A DNA stretch of 64,000 nucleotides from Aspidiotus rigidus (GCA_035079385.1 JAVHKY010000026.1:4924501-4988500); one strand, 5' to 3'; numbered from the stretch's first letter, positions 37,845-49,800 are shown. Notes: generated by a model not told the origin, from the sequence alone. Translations and numbers: made by a program.

Positions 37845-38005
37845 TAGTGCTATCAAAGATCAGAAACTATCGGGGGAGATGGAGGGGGCAGGTGGATCGT
37901 ATGGACGAGGATCGCTCGCCCAGTTGTATTTTCAAGTATACACCAGTCGAAAAGAGGTCGAGAGGGAGACCAACAAAAAAGCTCATGAACACAATGGGAT
38001 TCGTC
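37845..38005 (+). mobile_element. Short LINE 3'-end fragment (GHVxRMDEDR-type)
   Basis: The plus-strand translation reads RGRWRGQVDRMDEDRSPSCI then SRGRPTKKLMNTM. This is the well-known tail after the reverse transcriptase of several LINE groups (W-GHVxRMxEDRxPKxx and RRSRGRPRKRW). It is in one frame for about 50 codons but has no reverse transcriptase upstream. It lies about 360 bp beyond the approximate end of the LINE fragment at 36450-37480 and is a different LINE type. Confidence 0.7.
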
Positions 38006-38009
38006 ATCT

Positions 38010-39158
38010 TCCAGAACATCACTGTCTGCCCTATCTACTCTTAAATCCAGCCCTCCATCGATCCTTTCCTCGTTGTATGAATGCAATTCTTCTTCTAACT
38101 GATATTCCCTCGTGTTTGTACTTGGAACATGAATATTGTACTATCTTTCTGATGGTTCTATGATATCTGGTCGATCAACCTCTGATAAATGATTGAATTT
38201 GCTTCCAAGTTGCTCGGTCCATCCGACTGTATTGTCGTGCCTCTTAAAGTCCGATTATTTCAGCTATAGGTAAAAATGTTGAAAATTCTACCTCATTTTA
38301 CGGGATAATCCCAAGATTTATTCTACCTCCATTCCGCCTGTCACACACGTATACAGCTTTACCACACGCCAGCCACACAACTTTTCAACAATTTGACGTA
38401 CTATCTTAGTTCTGCTTTATGCGGAGTCGATACCTACAGCACCGAAATCCGTGTATTTCAATCAATATGTAAATAAAGCCGTCCACTATTTTCCGAATTA
38501 AGTGATAATTAAACGGACTATACACGGCAACTGTGAACACAACGCGGCGTGATTCCGCCGGGAAAGCGAAATACATAACGCGTTTACCTAGACGGCCACC
38601 GCAATCATCGCCACAGACTTTTATACACCGCGTGTAGACGCGTACGGACATCAGTAATACCCAACCGTACGTCATCGGAGACTCCCGCTGCGAGTATCCA
38701 TCATGCACGATGACATGTACAATAATAAATGTCCAATTGATAAACATTATGTCAAACATGTCACCGGTATATACACTCGTTTACATCTGGCCTTCGCCGG
38801 ATCTTATTTAAGAATCCCCTCGACTTTTTCAATCGAAATTTGCATTAAAATGTGCTCGCCAAAAATAAAAAAAAAAAGACCAGTCGAGGCGGGTTTGTCA
38901 TCGCGAGAGGGCTACTTTATATATACGCAGAAGATAACAACCACCCTTGTCTAATGTTCCGTAATTTAGGTACTTATATAGCGGGTTTCCGCTTTTGTCG
39001 ATATATAGGTACCGAGCAATTTTGTAAAGAGCGTCATTTATGCGCAATGTAAGGTCGCTCTATGCCTATTATGAAAACAGACAGCTCTCGGCTTCGTAAT
39101 AACGGTTTTAAATTAGCTCATCTTACGCCGCAGCAAACCGTATCTGTAGACCACTTAC
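38010..39158. other. Intron 2 sequence next to exon 2, no element recognised
   Basis: CpG-bearing DNA directly downstream of exon 2 on the minus strand. A 117-codon minus frame (38406-38759) has a hydrophobic start but no recognisable domain or splice support. It could include regulatory sequence, but no site is demonstrable. Confidence 0.45.
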
Positions 39159-39421
39159 CTTTGTCGACGATTTTGCCAAATAAATTCTTTCCGCGGAAAA
39201 AGTTACGCGTCGAGCAGTTCCATCTTCGATTTTTGAACTGGTGTTGACACTCTTGTATCGCCATATTAGCACCTTTCGTCAATGCCTCGAAAACACCAGG
39301 ATGTTCTTGAATCAAACGTTTCTGTTTCTTACGTAAATTCGTTACCACGGACGGGTCCATATACACCATGCCCGGCGATAACGGTATCAAGTTATTCGGC
39401 TCTCCGGCCTTTGCTATACCC
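39159..39421 (-). CDS. wg: wingless/Wnt1 exon 2 (N-terminal part of the mature Wnt ligand)
   Basis: This exon encodes 87 full codons of a Wnt1 protein, a secreted, lipid-modified ligand that signals through Frizzled and LRP receptors. The translation starts GIAKAGEPNN, contains the Wnt hallmark ECQHQFKNRRWNCS with conserved cysteines and an N-glycosylation site (NCS), and ends KNLFGKIVDK. On the minus strand the acceptor is TTCGCAG just before 39421 and the donor is GTAAGT (plus 39153-39158). One base at the 5' end completes a split Trp codon (TG|G) and one base at the 3' end starts the Gly codon that exon 3 completes, so the phases are 2 and 1. This matches the intron positions known for vertebrate WNT1 (W|WG and G|CRET). 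The reading frame is intact. The assignment to Wnt1 rather than another Wnt rests on close resemblance to insect Wingless (WGIAK, GEPNN, NRRWNCSTRNF). The upstream exon was not found in the window. Confidence 0.96.
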
Positions 39422-39424
39422 CTG

Positions 39425-42400
39425 CGAACACACGAGAAAATAAAAAAGGCTCGATTATTAAGACGTAACAGGGGGTTGTAGGGGCCGATGACAAACATTT
39501 TGTTTCATACGTGAAAGAAATTAATACGAGCACGCTGTTAAGGCTTCTAGAAGGAGATAAATCAGCTTACATCTTTTCTGCTTGTCCCCTCTCTATCCTT
39601 TAATGCAACTAGTTACCATTACAAGTTGATCAATCTTCTCCTGCGGATAGCGTGTATATACTCTTTTTCTCTTTTTTGGTGTTACGTTTTTTCTCACAGT
39701 TATAATAAAGACAAGATCAGATTCATTGATAAAGATAAGAAGCGCAGAGAGAAAGAAACTTCACGTCTACTCCTTTCCACGCGGTTAAAGAGCCCGAAAA
39801 CGAGTTCGATTTATTCGTTGTAGGTTAGCGCAGGCAGCCTGATGCAGCATGAAACAATATGAAAATGCCGAAAAAGAAAATGATTCGGCTACCGATAAAG
39901 AAATTGTCGACCAGGATCAATTTGTCTGAAATATACCGAGGCACTCTCTCGCGCGCATATACAGCTTCCGACAAAAATGATCTGCTCTTACGTTTGAGAA
40001 TGCGCACGCATCCTTCTTTATCCAGTTCAGATCAATATAGCAGCGGAGGAAGATAAATTACGTTTATGAATGAAATATCTGTGGAGAATATTTTGTTCGC
40101 GACAAGATCTTATACACCTCTATTTTGTACTCGCGTAGAAAGAGGGTACACGTACGCGATGAGGCCGGCGGCGTTTTATATAAAACCTAATATCACCGTT
40201 TATTGTACGATGATGTGGTGACATGTGGCCAGTAAACTGAGGTATCGCACGATCTTTGGAAACGAAATCGAGTGGCGACCGTTGCACATTTGTGCGAAAC
40301 TGCGATTTCGTCGCGTGAAAAGAATGCAGGAAATACCGCAGCCAGAAACTTCTCCTCAAATGGAACTTTCTCCGAGATCTTAGAATGTATTCTGATGCTT
40401 CCATCGAGTATAATTGTAAAAATGATGGTTTCAACATCAATTTTCGAGCCCCAACCATTTCTCTCGAGAATCTAGAAGTCTCACTAGCTCGGATGACTTT
40501 CCTTGGAATGGAAAACGTAGGAAGTACCGGAATTGAGTCATCTTTGCTCCCAGAAGAGAAAGAGGGATATAAATTAGAAGCCAACCTGACGCTTAAGAGA
40601 TATAATTTCTGTTCGTAGCTTGAAGCCCTAAGCTTGAGCTATAATCTTGGATTCGTATCCAATGTGAGCTATACCTTAGGACCACCCCTAACAGAAATAA
40701 GAGAGAAGAACAGGAAACAAATGTGAAGTAGCCAAGAGACGTTAGAGGAAACAAACGAAAACCAGGAAGCAGAGGAAAGAAACGTAGGACCAAGGAGGAA
40801 CGAGAAGGTTACTTCAAAGGTAGGATGGAAAAAACAAGAACTACTCCCACCGTTCTTCCACTTTTTTCTATCTCTCTGCTCCATTCATTTCTTTTTATTT
40901 CTAGCTCCCTCTCTCTTTCGTAGACAACCTTGGAATCCACTCAGCAAATTCAGTGTCGTGCTAGCCTGACCGGGCGGCCGGGGAATTCTTGAAAGTTTGA
41001 CCATGAGGGAAGGCTTGACGAGCTGGTTATCTGGTCTCCAGAATGTGAGGCAGCGCGACGCTGGGCAAATTGTGACCCCATTATGAACTTTCTAGATTTA
41101 TGCATTCTTCCTTCCCACTTGAACTGTCGCTATCACACATCTCTTCATCACCATCCTCAGAATGTATGACCTGAACTCTCGAACTACAAGTTTACTCTAG
41201 TCGCACAAGTCGCGAGAGCTGCAAATGGTATGGGAATCTTATTCGTAATCTTCAGTATAAAAGAGTACGCGCATTGACAGTCCAATCATCGCATATATAC
41301 GCGAACGGTAGGAATTACCGCTTATCATCTTCGGATCGTTATCTAACATCAGCACAGATGCTGCGGCTATACGAACGCGTTAACAAAATTACGCCACGTT
41401 ATAGGACAATCTATTGTTTTAAAAAGCACGCTATCAGGTAGAAAACGATCTTCGTATAAATTGAATAACTTAGGAGATAATTGACAGAATGATGGAAGGG
41501 TATTCATTGCGTAATGAATGCGTTCGTTCTTCTTTCGACGCGTACAGGAAAATTCAACTCGAATTACTGGAGTAAACGCGTATACTTCGTGGTGTCCGCG
41601 GACGTGGAGTGATGATTTTTTGACAAGTTGATGTTGAGCCAGTACATAATATGTATACAGTTTTGTATTCTGTGTACGAGCGATGTTATGAATTTGATTC
41701 TAAACAAAAGTCGGGCACAGTGCTTCGTAAAGTGTGCCACGAACCGAAGTCGAAGAAGACTCGAGTCTGAAGTGGCCGCGGCTTTCGTGGCGTGCGGGAA
41801 ACTTCTTTTACATGGGAATTGCTGGTAAGGGGATTTGAATCTTACCAGCTTAACATTATCAAAACAACTTTCAAACTCACTAATGAAAATGAATTTTGAT
41901 AACGATGACCTCAAGATTTGGGCTTGGAAAAAGTTTGTGAAGTATAGGCTTTAATAACTGTTTCGCATTCTTTTGGCAATATTGAATCGCTCGAAGACGA
42001 GCGGAACAACTCGCGGAGGAAAACTTCAGTATTATTGAACTCTCAGATATAGGAAACAGTTTTTGACGTATTGAGTTGACGTAAAAGATTTATACGTATA
42101 GTTCATAATTTGATGAGCAGTAAGTATATGCTGTCAGCGCTTCAAATTGCGGTTACAAGGTGGAGAAAAAAGAATCTGGTCAGCCTCTTTCTAATCGCTC
42201 TCAATATATCACAAAATTCAATTAGCTTGAAACTCCACGAACTCTATTCGAACCAAGAGTAACGTAAGCCCCGTTTTGTAACGAAGCGTGGAAAATGGCT
42301 CAAATTAATATCGCATATGTCATGGTGAGGTATCGCATATCGTTTTTAAAAGTAATTCGAAACAATCTAATATTCAACGTATATACAATATAGTAAAACA

Positions 42401-43130
42401 CTGGTAGAGCACACGCGTTCAAGGTTCTGACATAAGTACGATGATAGTAATTCTGTAAATGCACTCAATAACTACTCTAAATTAATACGCAGAGGTAATT
42501 AGAATGGGAATACTTCAAACGAGTGAAAAATGAAGAGCAGACTGGTAATTATCAGCTCCGTATATTTGAGAGATGGAGAGTGAGTTTTAAGGAGAAATAC
42601 AGCTATTTATAGAAATTTAAATTTCGAAGATCGAAAAAAGAATACTCAGGCTCTCTTTAACCTCATTTTCTATCATTTAAAACTCTGAACGTGGTCTCAA
42701 TGGCGTTGGAGATCCAAATTTGTGGGATTGATATCAACATTATTTAGTTGCCTTCAAAATGTACCCAAAATGTTGAAATACTTTGCGGGTGCTTCGTTGT
42801 CATTGATCTTGAGTCTTGGAGCATCGGTAATGCACTCCCCCCTCTAAATTAGTTTGTAAGTCATGCAATTCGAGCTGGTCCAACTTTTTGATGAATAACT
42901 GCTCATCTCTCCTTTGATTTTCTTTCCCAGATTACTTGGAGGTATTTGCGAACGAGCTCAGAAATTGCTGACTATATTGGGGCTAGTCAATTTCTTAAGC
43001 ATAGAGTCGTTTATCTATCCTGCTGTGTAGGGATTCTAGTTGTCTTCACAGGGAATGCGATCTTAGTGACGACTGATATTATCGTCCAAGTAATTCTTTG
43101 GGAAAATGTCTACTCCTCAACACAATGAAC
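39425..43130. other. Intron 1 sequence next to exon 2, no element recognised
   Basis: CpG-bearing sequence with a 154-codon minus frame at 40120-40584 that has no family resemblance. The stretch 40920-41090 is unusually GC-rich (CTGACCGGGCGGCCGGGG near 40966) and may be a foreign repeat. No exon 1 with acceptable start and donor is present here. Confidence 0.45.
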
Positions 43131-43139
43131 CACGTGATG

Positions 43140-43240
43140 AACTGCAAATCGACTCGCTAAGTGCAATCGAAGTCGATTCGGAGGCGATTTAATTCCGCCT
43201 TAGGTCGACCGGAAATCGACTTCAAAATCAACTTAGTTAG
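43140..43240. repeat. AAATCGACTT-type degenerate repeat, short copy
   Basis: Contains AATCGACTCGC, CGAAGTCGATTCGG, AGGTCGACCGGAAATCGACT and AAATCAACTT within 100 bases, the same vocabulary as the larger copies at 44580 and 56440. Confidence 0.5.
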
Positions 43241-43513
43241 AATATTATAAGGATACAAGAACTTATAATAACTGTTTGATCGGGCATTGAATAAATACAC
43301 ATTGGTCAGATTGTGACACGGAAAAAATTTCGAGCCAATATTTTTTAATCTGAATTTACTTTTTTTTTTCGTTTTATCATTCATTGTTTCTTGTGTTACG
43401 ACCATTGTATCCAAACAAATTATTCAAAATGAACTTATATTTCTGACCAATTTGTATTTATTCCATGTCCTATTAAACAGTTACGTTGCTGTGTCCTCAT
43501 TTACTAATTAATA

Positions 43514-43900
43514 GACCGATTCCCCGGTGACGTCACAGTGTTGATAACAGTGAGCGATGGTGAGTCAAGTACCCATATTTGTAATCGATATTGCGATTAT
43601 TGGGCCAATCATGATATCGATTTCCATAAGAATACCCAGGGAACGATTCGATCACATACAGATATTCAAAAACAAGACGTTCCTAATGTATTAGAGATCT
43701 CTATCTAGAATCTAGAAGTTCTCTGGAATTCAAATAGGTAGCTTTTATTGCTAACGTACTTCTTGTTCTTGAATACTAGTGAATGATCGTAACGTTCCCT
43801 GTGTATTCTTATGGGATTCTAAAATGGCTGCCCCAAAGCCAGCAGCAGAGAACGAGCATTCAATCAAAATTGAAGGTGTTGACGTCACAGGGAATCGGTC
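43514..43900. mobile_element. MITE with TIR GACCGATTCCC, flanked by TA
   Basis: The left end GACCGATTCCCCGGTGACGT and the right end, read in reverse, GACCGATTCCCTGTGACGTC match over about 20 bases with one indel. TA flanks both sides (43512-43513 and 43901-43902). The length is 387 bp and there is no coding capacity. Both ends include TGACGTCA. The element stops 16 bp before the adjacent TRIM element. Confidence 0.8.
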
Positions 43901-43916
43901 TATATGATCGTATACA

Positions 43917-44543
43917 TGTAAGAACGTGAACGTTCTTCACTGTCAGTCGCGTCACTCTCCTACTCACGGACAAAGTTCGGAGCTCCGACCATATAACGCT
44001 ATTCCTCTCTCGTCCTGTTTATCTTTCCGAGTGCAGTCAGCTGACCTGCCTTTCCTTCGGGAACTCGACTTTTTGATTCCATTCTGTGAAAACACAGCAT
44101 CGCCAGATTTGTCAAGATTTTATATCTTACAAATCGAATCAAAATAACTGAGTCTCCCGGTCTCCTGTAGATGAACGCTGTAAGACTACATCATGCAGTA
44201 AGCCGCATTTGCTGGGTACACGGACACCCCACTCCCCGTAGGTACACGGACCAAGTCCACTCCTGCGTGTGCAGTAAGCCGTATCAAAAAAGTCTACTCC
44301 TTATCCTTTTCCTCTTAGCGGTGGAGATGTAAGAACGTGAACGTTCTTCACTGTCAGTCGCCTCACTCTCCTACTCACGGACAAAGTTCGGAGCTCCGAC
44401 CATATAACGCTATTCCTCTCTCGTCTTGTTTATCCTTCCGAGTGCAGTCAGCTGACCTGCCTTTCCTTCGGGAACTCGGACTTTTTGATTCGATTCTGTG
44501 AAAACACAGCATCGCCAGATTTGTCAAGATTTTACATCTTACA
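43917..44543. mobile_element. Putative TRIM: miniature LTR retrotransposon
   Basis: Two direct repeats, 43917-44131 (215 bp) and 44328-44543 (216 bp), differ at only a handful of positions. Each begins TGTAAGAACG and ends TCTTACA, so both have 5'-TG...CA-3' termini with a short inverted TGTAAGA/TCTTACA. The 196-bp interior encodes nothing and ends in the purine-rich GGTGGAGA just before the second repeat, as expected for a polypurine tract. A 4-bp duplication TACA borders the whole unit (43913-43916 and 44544-44547). Together this is the anatomy of a terminal-repeat retrotransposon in miniature. The primer-binding site could not be assigned to a tRNA by eye. Confidence 0.82.
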
Positions 44544-44579
44544 TACATATGAGGATACCGTTAAACTCCTTTCAAACAT

Positions 44580-45065
44580 CCACTCATCGTCAATTTAGTC
44601 AACTCGCGCTATTGTAGATTGATGTCGACCCAAAATCGTCAATTTTGGGTTGATTGGTCCATCATGCATCGGTAAAAGACTTGCAATCCAATTTCGACGC
44701 CGACAATGCGTCCATTTCAAGTGCACAATCAAATGAAGCCCCACCGGTTTTGTACTGTTTAATACTCATTAATTAATTGTGTCTGTGAGTAGCGAAGTCA
44801 CCTAAAAGACTGCAGAATGCTCCAAAAAGACTCGATTTGAGGTCGGTTTAAAGTCGATCATCATACATTCCCAGGAAACCAAAAATCGATTCTTGATCGT
44901 CGTAGATTTTGGGTCGATAGAAGAATTCAAAGAAGTCGACTCAAAATCGAATTTAAATCGATGTCAGTCAATCTAAGGTCGATATAAAATCAACCAGCAG
45001 CGTACATCACCAGAAAACTACAAATCGACTTGAAATTGACCCAACAGAGCAATGGATTTCAATTA
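44580..45065. repeat. AAATCGACTT-type degenerate repeat, copy 2
   Basis: Shares ordered phrases with 56440-57085: a TTGATGTCGAC-type word, CATCGG(C or T) with AGAC, and CTACAAATCGACTTGAAAT near 45019 against the same phrase near 56880. Many half-sites of GTCGAC, ATCGAT and AAATCGA occur. No coding sense. Confidence 0.6.
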
Positions 45066-45069
45066 TACC

Positions 45070-48000
45070 AACTGTCGAACGTGTTCGTGGAAGTATTTTT
45101 GACGCTTAATACGACACCATTCGCTATTTTCCGCTATTACCTCTCAAATTATTGAACAATATTCATGTTTAGTTACCGCGGTTTGTCGCGACACCTAACT
45201 TAACGAGCTACGAAATTTCAATACGCGAGAAGGTACACTAGTCTGTCGCATTAAAGCGCGGGAACTCAACATGAATGCTGCACGATAATGAGACGTAGTC
45301 GAAAAACGGCAAATAGCATTGTGTTCAGCGTTGAAAATACTTCTGTTCATTCCAAAAGTTTGAACTTTGATGTTCACGTGTGAAATCGACGAATGGCGAA
45401 TGAGTTGGAATGCAATCAAGATGGGGGTTCTCTTCGCCTCATGTGTCCAATCTGCATCCTTTTCACAAATTATTAGTGAACACGTTTTTTGACATCATTT
45501 TTCAACTTACTATTCCATCAATTATCATGTAACTATAGATGCTTAATTAGGGAAGATAAGATTGAATCTATATTCGCTCTTTCTTACTTCTCCGAGTGTT
45601 TCGAATCTCATATCGAAAAATTCCTATAGAATTGAATATCATCCTTATTTCCTTCGTCGAACAATTAAATTTTGTGACATTCTGCGCTAACATGTGGCTT
45701 GTATTCCCTCGCCTATACCGCAATTACGTAAGCTAAGCTGCTCCGATGTCTTATACAAGAATGCGATTTCACACTTTACTCGAAAGGTAATACGATAATA
45801 ATCAGCAGAACTGCATAACTTTCATCAATTAAATAAAGTCATCAATGATCATATGTGGGTCAACGGCCTCAGTACAAGATACACTGATATACTGATGCAG
45901 CAGCATCTTACGCGTATATATATTTTCTCGTACCATCTATGGCAGTTTTATTTCTATAAAGATTTTCAATACTAAAAATATTTTACTACTCGAGATGATA
46001 TAGGTATGGTTCGGGACGAGAGAAGGCGATAAATTATAGCCCGGATTACGAATTTTTCTATTTGGATTTCGTCATCGACCATTCCATATCGTTGTATCGC
46101 GCAGTCCAGCGAGAGTTTTAATTCTATTATATTTTGGGAAACCCCTAAAAGATGTATGGGATACTTAACTTATAGCTTATATCTTTTAGATGGTTTCCAA
46201 CAATCTGTGTGTCCACTTGAAAAATACTCTTCTAGCGAAGTACTCTACTATATAGAGATCGTTTTTAAAAAGTCCCCGAGAAAGAAGAACGAAGTTTGTA
46301 ATCTTTATTTTTAAAACAGTCTGCAGGACGACGCGTCAGCTTCTCCTTTATCATCTACTATCTAATAATTTAGAGGTACGGGGAAAGAAAAAGCGAGCAA
46401 TAATAGCCGGGTCATTCGCTAATAAGTCGAAAGGAATGCGCGTCCGTTTGCTGGATAATTATTAAATTTACGATTAAATTTTTTTCTCAACTTCGGATAT
46501 ACATGCGCACGCCGAAAATGGTTCCGTATATAGCGATTCGATCGCGAACTGGTTTGCTTTCTCGGAAAAAATGGAAGGAAGCTCCCCGTAATACGGTGTA
46601 ATAATATCGAATTGATGAGACACCGGTAAGTTTATAAATTATCACGAAAACTACCATTGATAAAACAACTCGGAATGGTGCAATAAAATGTGCAGTCGAA
46701 TGCGCCCCAGCCTGGAAGATAACATTGAAAGGTTTTTAGGTATGTAAATGAACGCGTTCGCTCTGAAATGGGCGCTCGCTCGAGAAAAAAAAAAGAGAGA
46801 AATTATTTAATAAATAATACAGAAAGCCAACGGCAGCTTGTTGATACCATTCGGATTATCATCATTTGACAAAATTCGGCAGCGCAGTTCTTATGAATTG
46901 GATGGTACCATACGAATGGAGTCCACGGCGAGGGAGCATATAAAAAAAAATTATCCGGAGTCCGTTTCCGGCGTTATTTGCTATAAAGTCGTAAAACAGA
47001 CGAAGATCGCGCTATTTCGGCTTTTCTCTTTCTGTTTTTATTATTTTACAGGGATAAAGACTTGTTTTAGAAGTCTTTCTATACCGTATAGTGGAAACGG
47101 ACTGCGCGTGCTTCTTACCTTTTGTACTGCACGGTAAATTCATATACAGGTAAATCATTTCCTAGGTCTACGAGGTCGGCTTTATTCCTTATTCTTTTTT
47201 ACGAGCGTATACCTGCGCGTTATGTAGTAAAATTTCTAAACATAAATGTTTTCGAAAATATTGAATCTGATTATTTACCGTGTTCCAGTATATCATAATA
47301 AAGAAGAAAAAGGGTGTCAATAGAGAACCTCTTTTTAGATGGTAATTATCGTGCGCGACCCTGACTCATTATGGAAACGAATGTTCTCCCGCTCTGTGTG
47401 ATTCATCATCGATACCCATCAAAGTAACGCCGTTTTCACTTTTTTTTTTCTTTTTCTTTAAAGATCGGAAACAGATCATATAATGCTGACCCGCAAAACT
47501 ATAAAAAATTATTTCAATGCTGGACCTCGGAGCGATTGCGAACCATTTTCCTTTGGGGCTGCTCGGAGAATATTTCTTTGAAGACAGTTTTACGTCTTGG
47601 CGTTTTATAAAAGACCAATATCGTTTTATAGCTAATAATTTAGATGCGTCCGTTCTTCCGTGTATACAGAGATGAAAGCTGGACCAGGTATTCTATATGT
47701 TGAGGCCAAGCCAGGGTGGCAGAAAAAACTCGCATTGGATTCAAGGACTACAATCATACGTGCTTTTAGTTTAGAAATGGATCCACGAAGGGCGAGGACA
47801 TTTTATCCCTTCCCCTAAACGTAACCAAGTTTTAAAAGTATTGTTCGAGGTTTTTTTGACAGAGCACGTTCATGGTGGATCAGGGAGCCTGTTTTACAAG
47901 TTTTATGTTTGATCTACAGAGGAGGCCGTACTAAGTTTTGACTGGGGGAGGAGAGAAGGAACAGCTTAGTCCTCCTCTTGATAGAAACGTGAGAGATTTG

Positions 48001-48080
48001 GAGAGCGCAGTCACGCATTTCATGGAATATTTGTTTCCAAAGTTGGAGAAATACCTCCCCCTCATTCAACTAATTGCTCC
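45070..48080. other. Intronic sequence without recognisable element
   Basis: AT-rich, apparently single-copy DNA with CpGs, poly-T near 47439-47460 and no convincing gene on either strand. A 99-codon plus-strand frame at 46838-47137 has no recognised domain. Confidence 0.45.
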
Positions 48081-48084
48081 TCTC

Positions 48085-49800
48085 AACCCCTCTATTCACA
48101 AATATTCGAATTTGGGCTGTTCAAGATGTTCATGAAAATTACATGACGAATGTGCAACGAAAAGTTCCTAAAACCAAGAAAAATGTATGAACAAAGTTTG
48201 TTTTCATGTGGAATGCATATGTCGTGGAGGAACCGTTATTAGGGAACGTACCCAAACTATCGGACCCATTTTACCCCCCACCCCCACCCCCCGTTGTAAC
48301 TATCCGTAGTATATACTGGAAACCCCCCTCACTAATTTTCACGTAGTTTGTTTTTTTAACATATTGCTCTACATAATATTACATCACTATCATACTTTTA
48401 CGCACCTTTCAAAACAAAAATTTTCATTTGAAAGTTAAAAAAGTCAATTTCGGACATATCTACAGGATTTTGAAGACTCTATTCAGGAAAAAAATGAGTT
48501 TTCTGTTTATACAAGATTTTAAAGAAATTTAATTTTACACAGCTCTAAAAATGCTAAATTTTCCAGACAATTGAACCACGTGACCATACCCTAAAACCCC
48601 TCCCCCCGCGGTGAACTGGCGTAGTCTTTTGACAACCCCCCCCCCCTAAAATGGTCACGTAGTTTGGGTTCGTTCTCTTATCACGGGAGGAGGATCACCT
48701 TCACTTTCTGGCCAGTCGTCGTCGAAGAACTCGAGCTGCTTGTCGATTTCCCACGAATGTCTCCTCATCTTCTCCTCTTAGTTCGGGTGCATTCAAGAGC
48801 TTTTGAAGGTGTTCTCTCTGTTGGCATCCTCTGGACACGTTCTGTCCGCTTTTTCGGTAGATCTTAACTCTTCCCAAAATTAGGTCTTTTCCTAATTCAT
48901 GGAGAACATCGCTGTTGCCCGCATAAATTCTATACTCAAATATTTCTATATTTTCAAATGCTCTCAGACCGTTTCTCCGGTCGCCTCGATCCGATATAGG
49001 TACTCATCCCAAACTTAGGCCTCACTTCCTATTTGTCGTTCCACTCCTCCTCAGTTGACCTCCATCCCTCGGTCTCGATCTGACTCAAATTTCCGAAACA
49101 GCTACGCAACACATCAACAAAATCACTTCTTTAGAAGTTCTCCCCAGCTTCTCTTCAAGGATATGCCCTCTCATCTTTCCGTCTGAGAAACTCCGCTTCT
49201 CTATTGACCGCCGAACTTTCCTCTACGTTCACCTGCCTGTTTCCTCTCATCGGCTTCTCTCTTCTTCGCGAATTCCTTATATACTATCCGATCCATTTTC
49301 ATTCTTAGTTATACAAGACAGATTCACCAATTCTATCGTCCTCATTCTTGCACACTCATCGAGTTCTCCCTCATCGTCCATCTCTTTTCCATGGGCACTG
49401 AGATTCATCAACCCTAAGAAATGTAACGCAGTGGACCTTGCCGCGAAGCAGTCATCACGTTCAGTTTGCATAACTGATCCCTCCCTCTCCCTTTCGTACG
49501 ATCTGAAATTATCTTTAATTCTGTTTGCAAGATGAAAACCGATTTATTAAAAATCTCCAATTTCTTGATCTAATTCAAACCGCCCGTTCCGACGTGAAGA
49601 AGTCATCTTAGCCCATCTCACCCATCCTTTAGTCTTTTTACACCTCTCGTCCTCTTCTTACCTGATGTGCTGCAGTGCTGAAGATCCATGAATTCAACAC
49701 TTCTTCTCTTACCCAGTCACGATGAATCAACTTCGATCCACTTATTCAATTCATATTCCTCTTTATTGCCCCCATCATTTGCCAAGTTTCTTTTCTTCAT
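48085..49800 (+). mobile_element. LINE fragment, fourth copy, interrupted by a MITE
   Basis: The lead segment (GTTCCTAAAACCAAGAAAA near 48154, TTTTCATGTGGAATGCATAT near 48211) matches 36567-36640, and the later part (CCAAACTTAGGCCTCACTTC near 49009, CATCAACAAAATCACTTCTT near 49112, CCTTGCCGCGAAGCAGTCA near 49436) matches the other three copies in order. The RNase H-like frame is destroyed by stops. A 436-bp MITE (48242-48677) separates the two parts. The tail to about 49800 resembles the decayed C-terminal region. Confidence 0.7.
48242..48677. mobile_element. Harbinger-like MITE with TTA duplication
   Basis: The left end GGGAACGTACCCAAACTA and the right end, in reverse, GAGAACGAACCCAAACTA match with two differences and continue for about 30 bases. 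Both flanks are TTA (48239-48241 and 48678-48680), the 3-bp target typical of PIF/Harbinger elements. The interior has C-rich tracts (C run 48636-48646) and no transposase. It is inserted into the LINE copy at 48085-49800. Confidence 0.83.

Larger units (their letters stand above)
11774..39158 (-). other. wingless intron 2 (27,385 bp)
   Basis: The interval is bounded by the donor GTAAGT after exon 2 and the acceptor TTTTTTGTTCAG before exon 3. Joining these sites restores the codon for the Gly before CRET. It contains the gypsy remnant, two long LINE fragments plus one short one, the Penelope-like element, several MITEs and stretches with no recognisable element. No other credible protein-coding gene was seen in it on either strand. 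Confidence 0.93.

Noticed and set aside
38406..38759. 117-codon minus-strand frame near exon 2
   Set aside because: Hydrophobic start only; no recognisable domain and no splice connection with the wingless frame.
40120..40584. 154-codon open frame on the minus strand upstream of exon 2
   Set aside because: No domain, no homology recognised, and a frame of this length is expected about once by chance in 64 kb of this composition.
41855..41912. Splice-like CTTACCAGC with hydrophobic frame LKVVLIMLSW (minus)
   Set aside because: The phase fits exon 2, but the only ATG is three codons before the junction, giving no signal peptide, and the usual Trp pair is missing.
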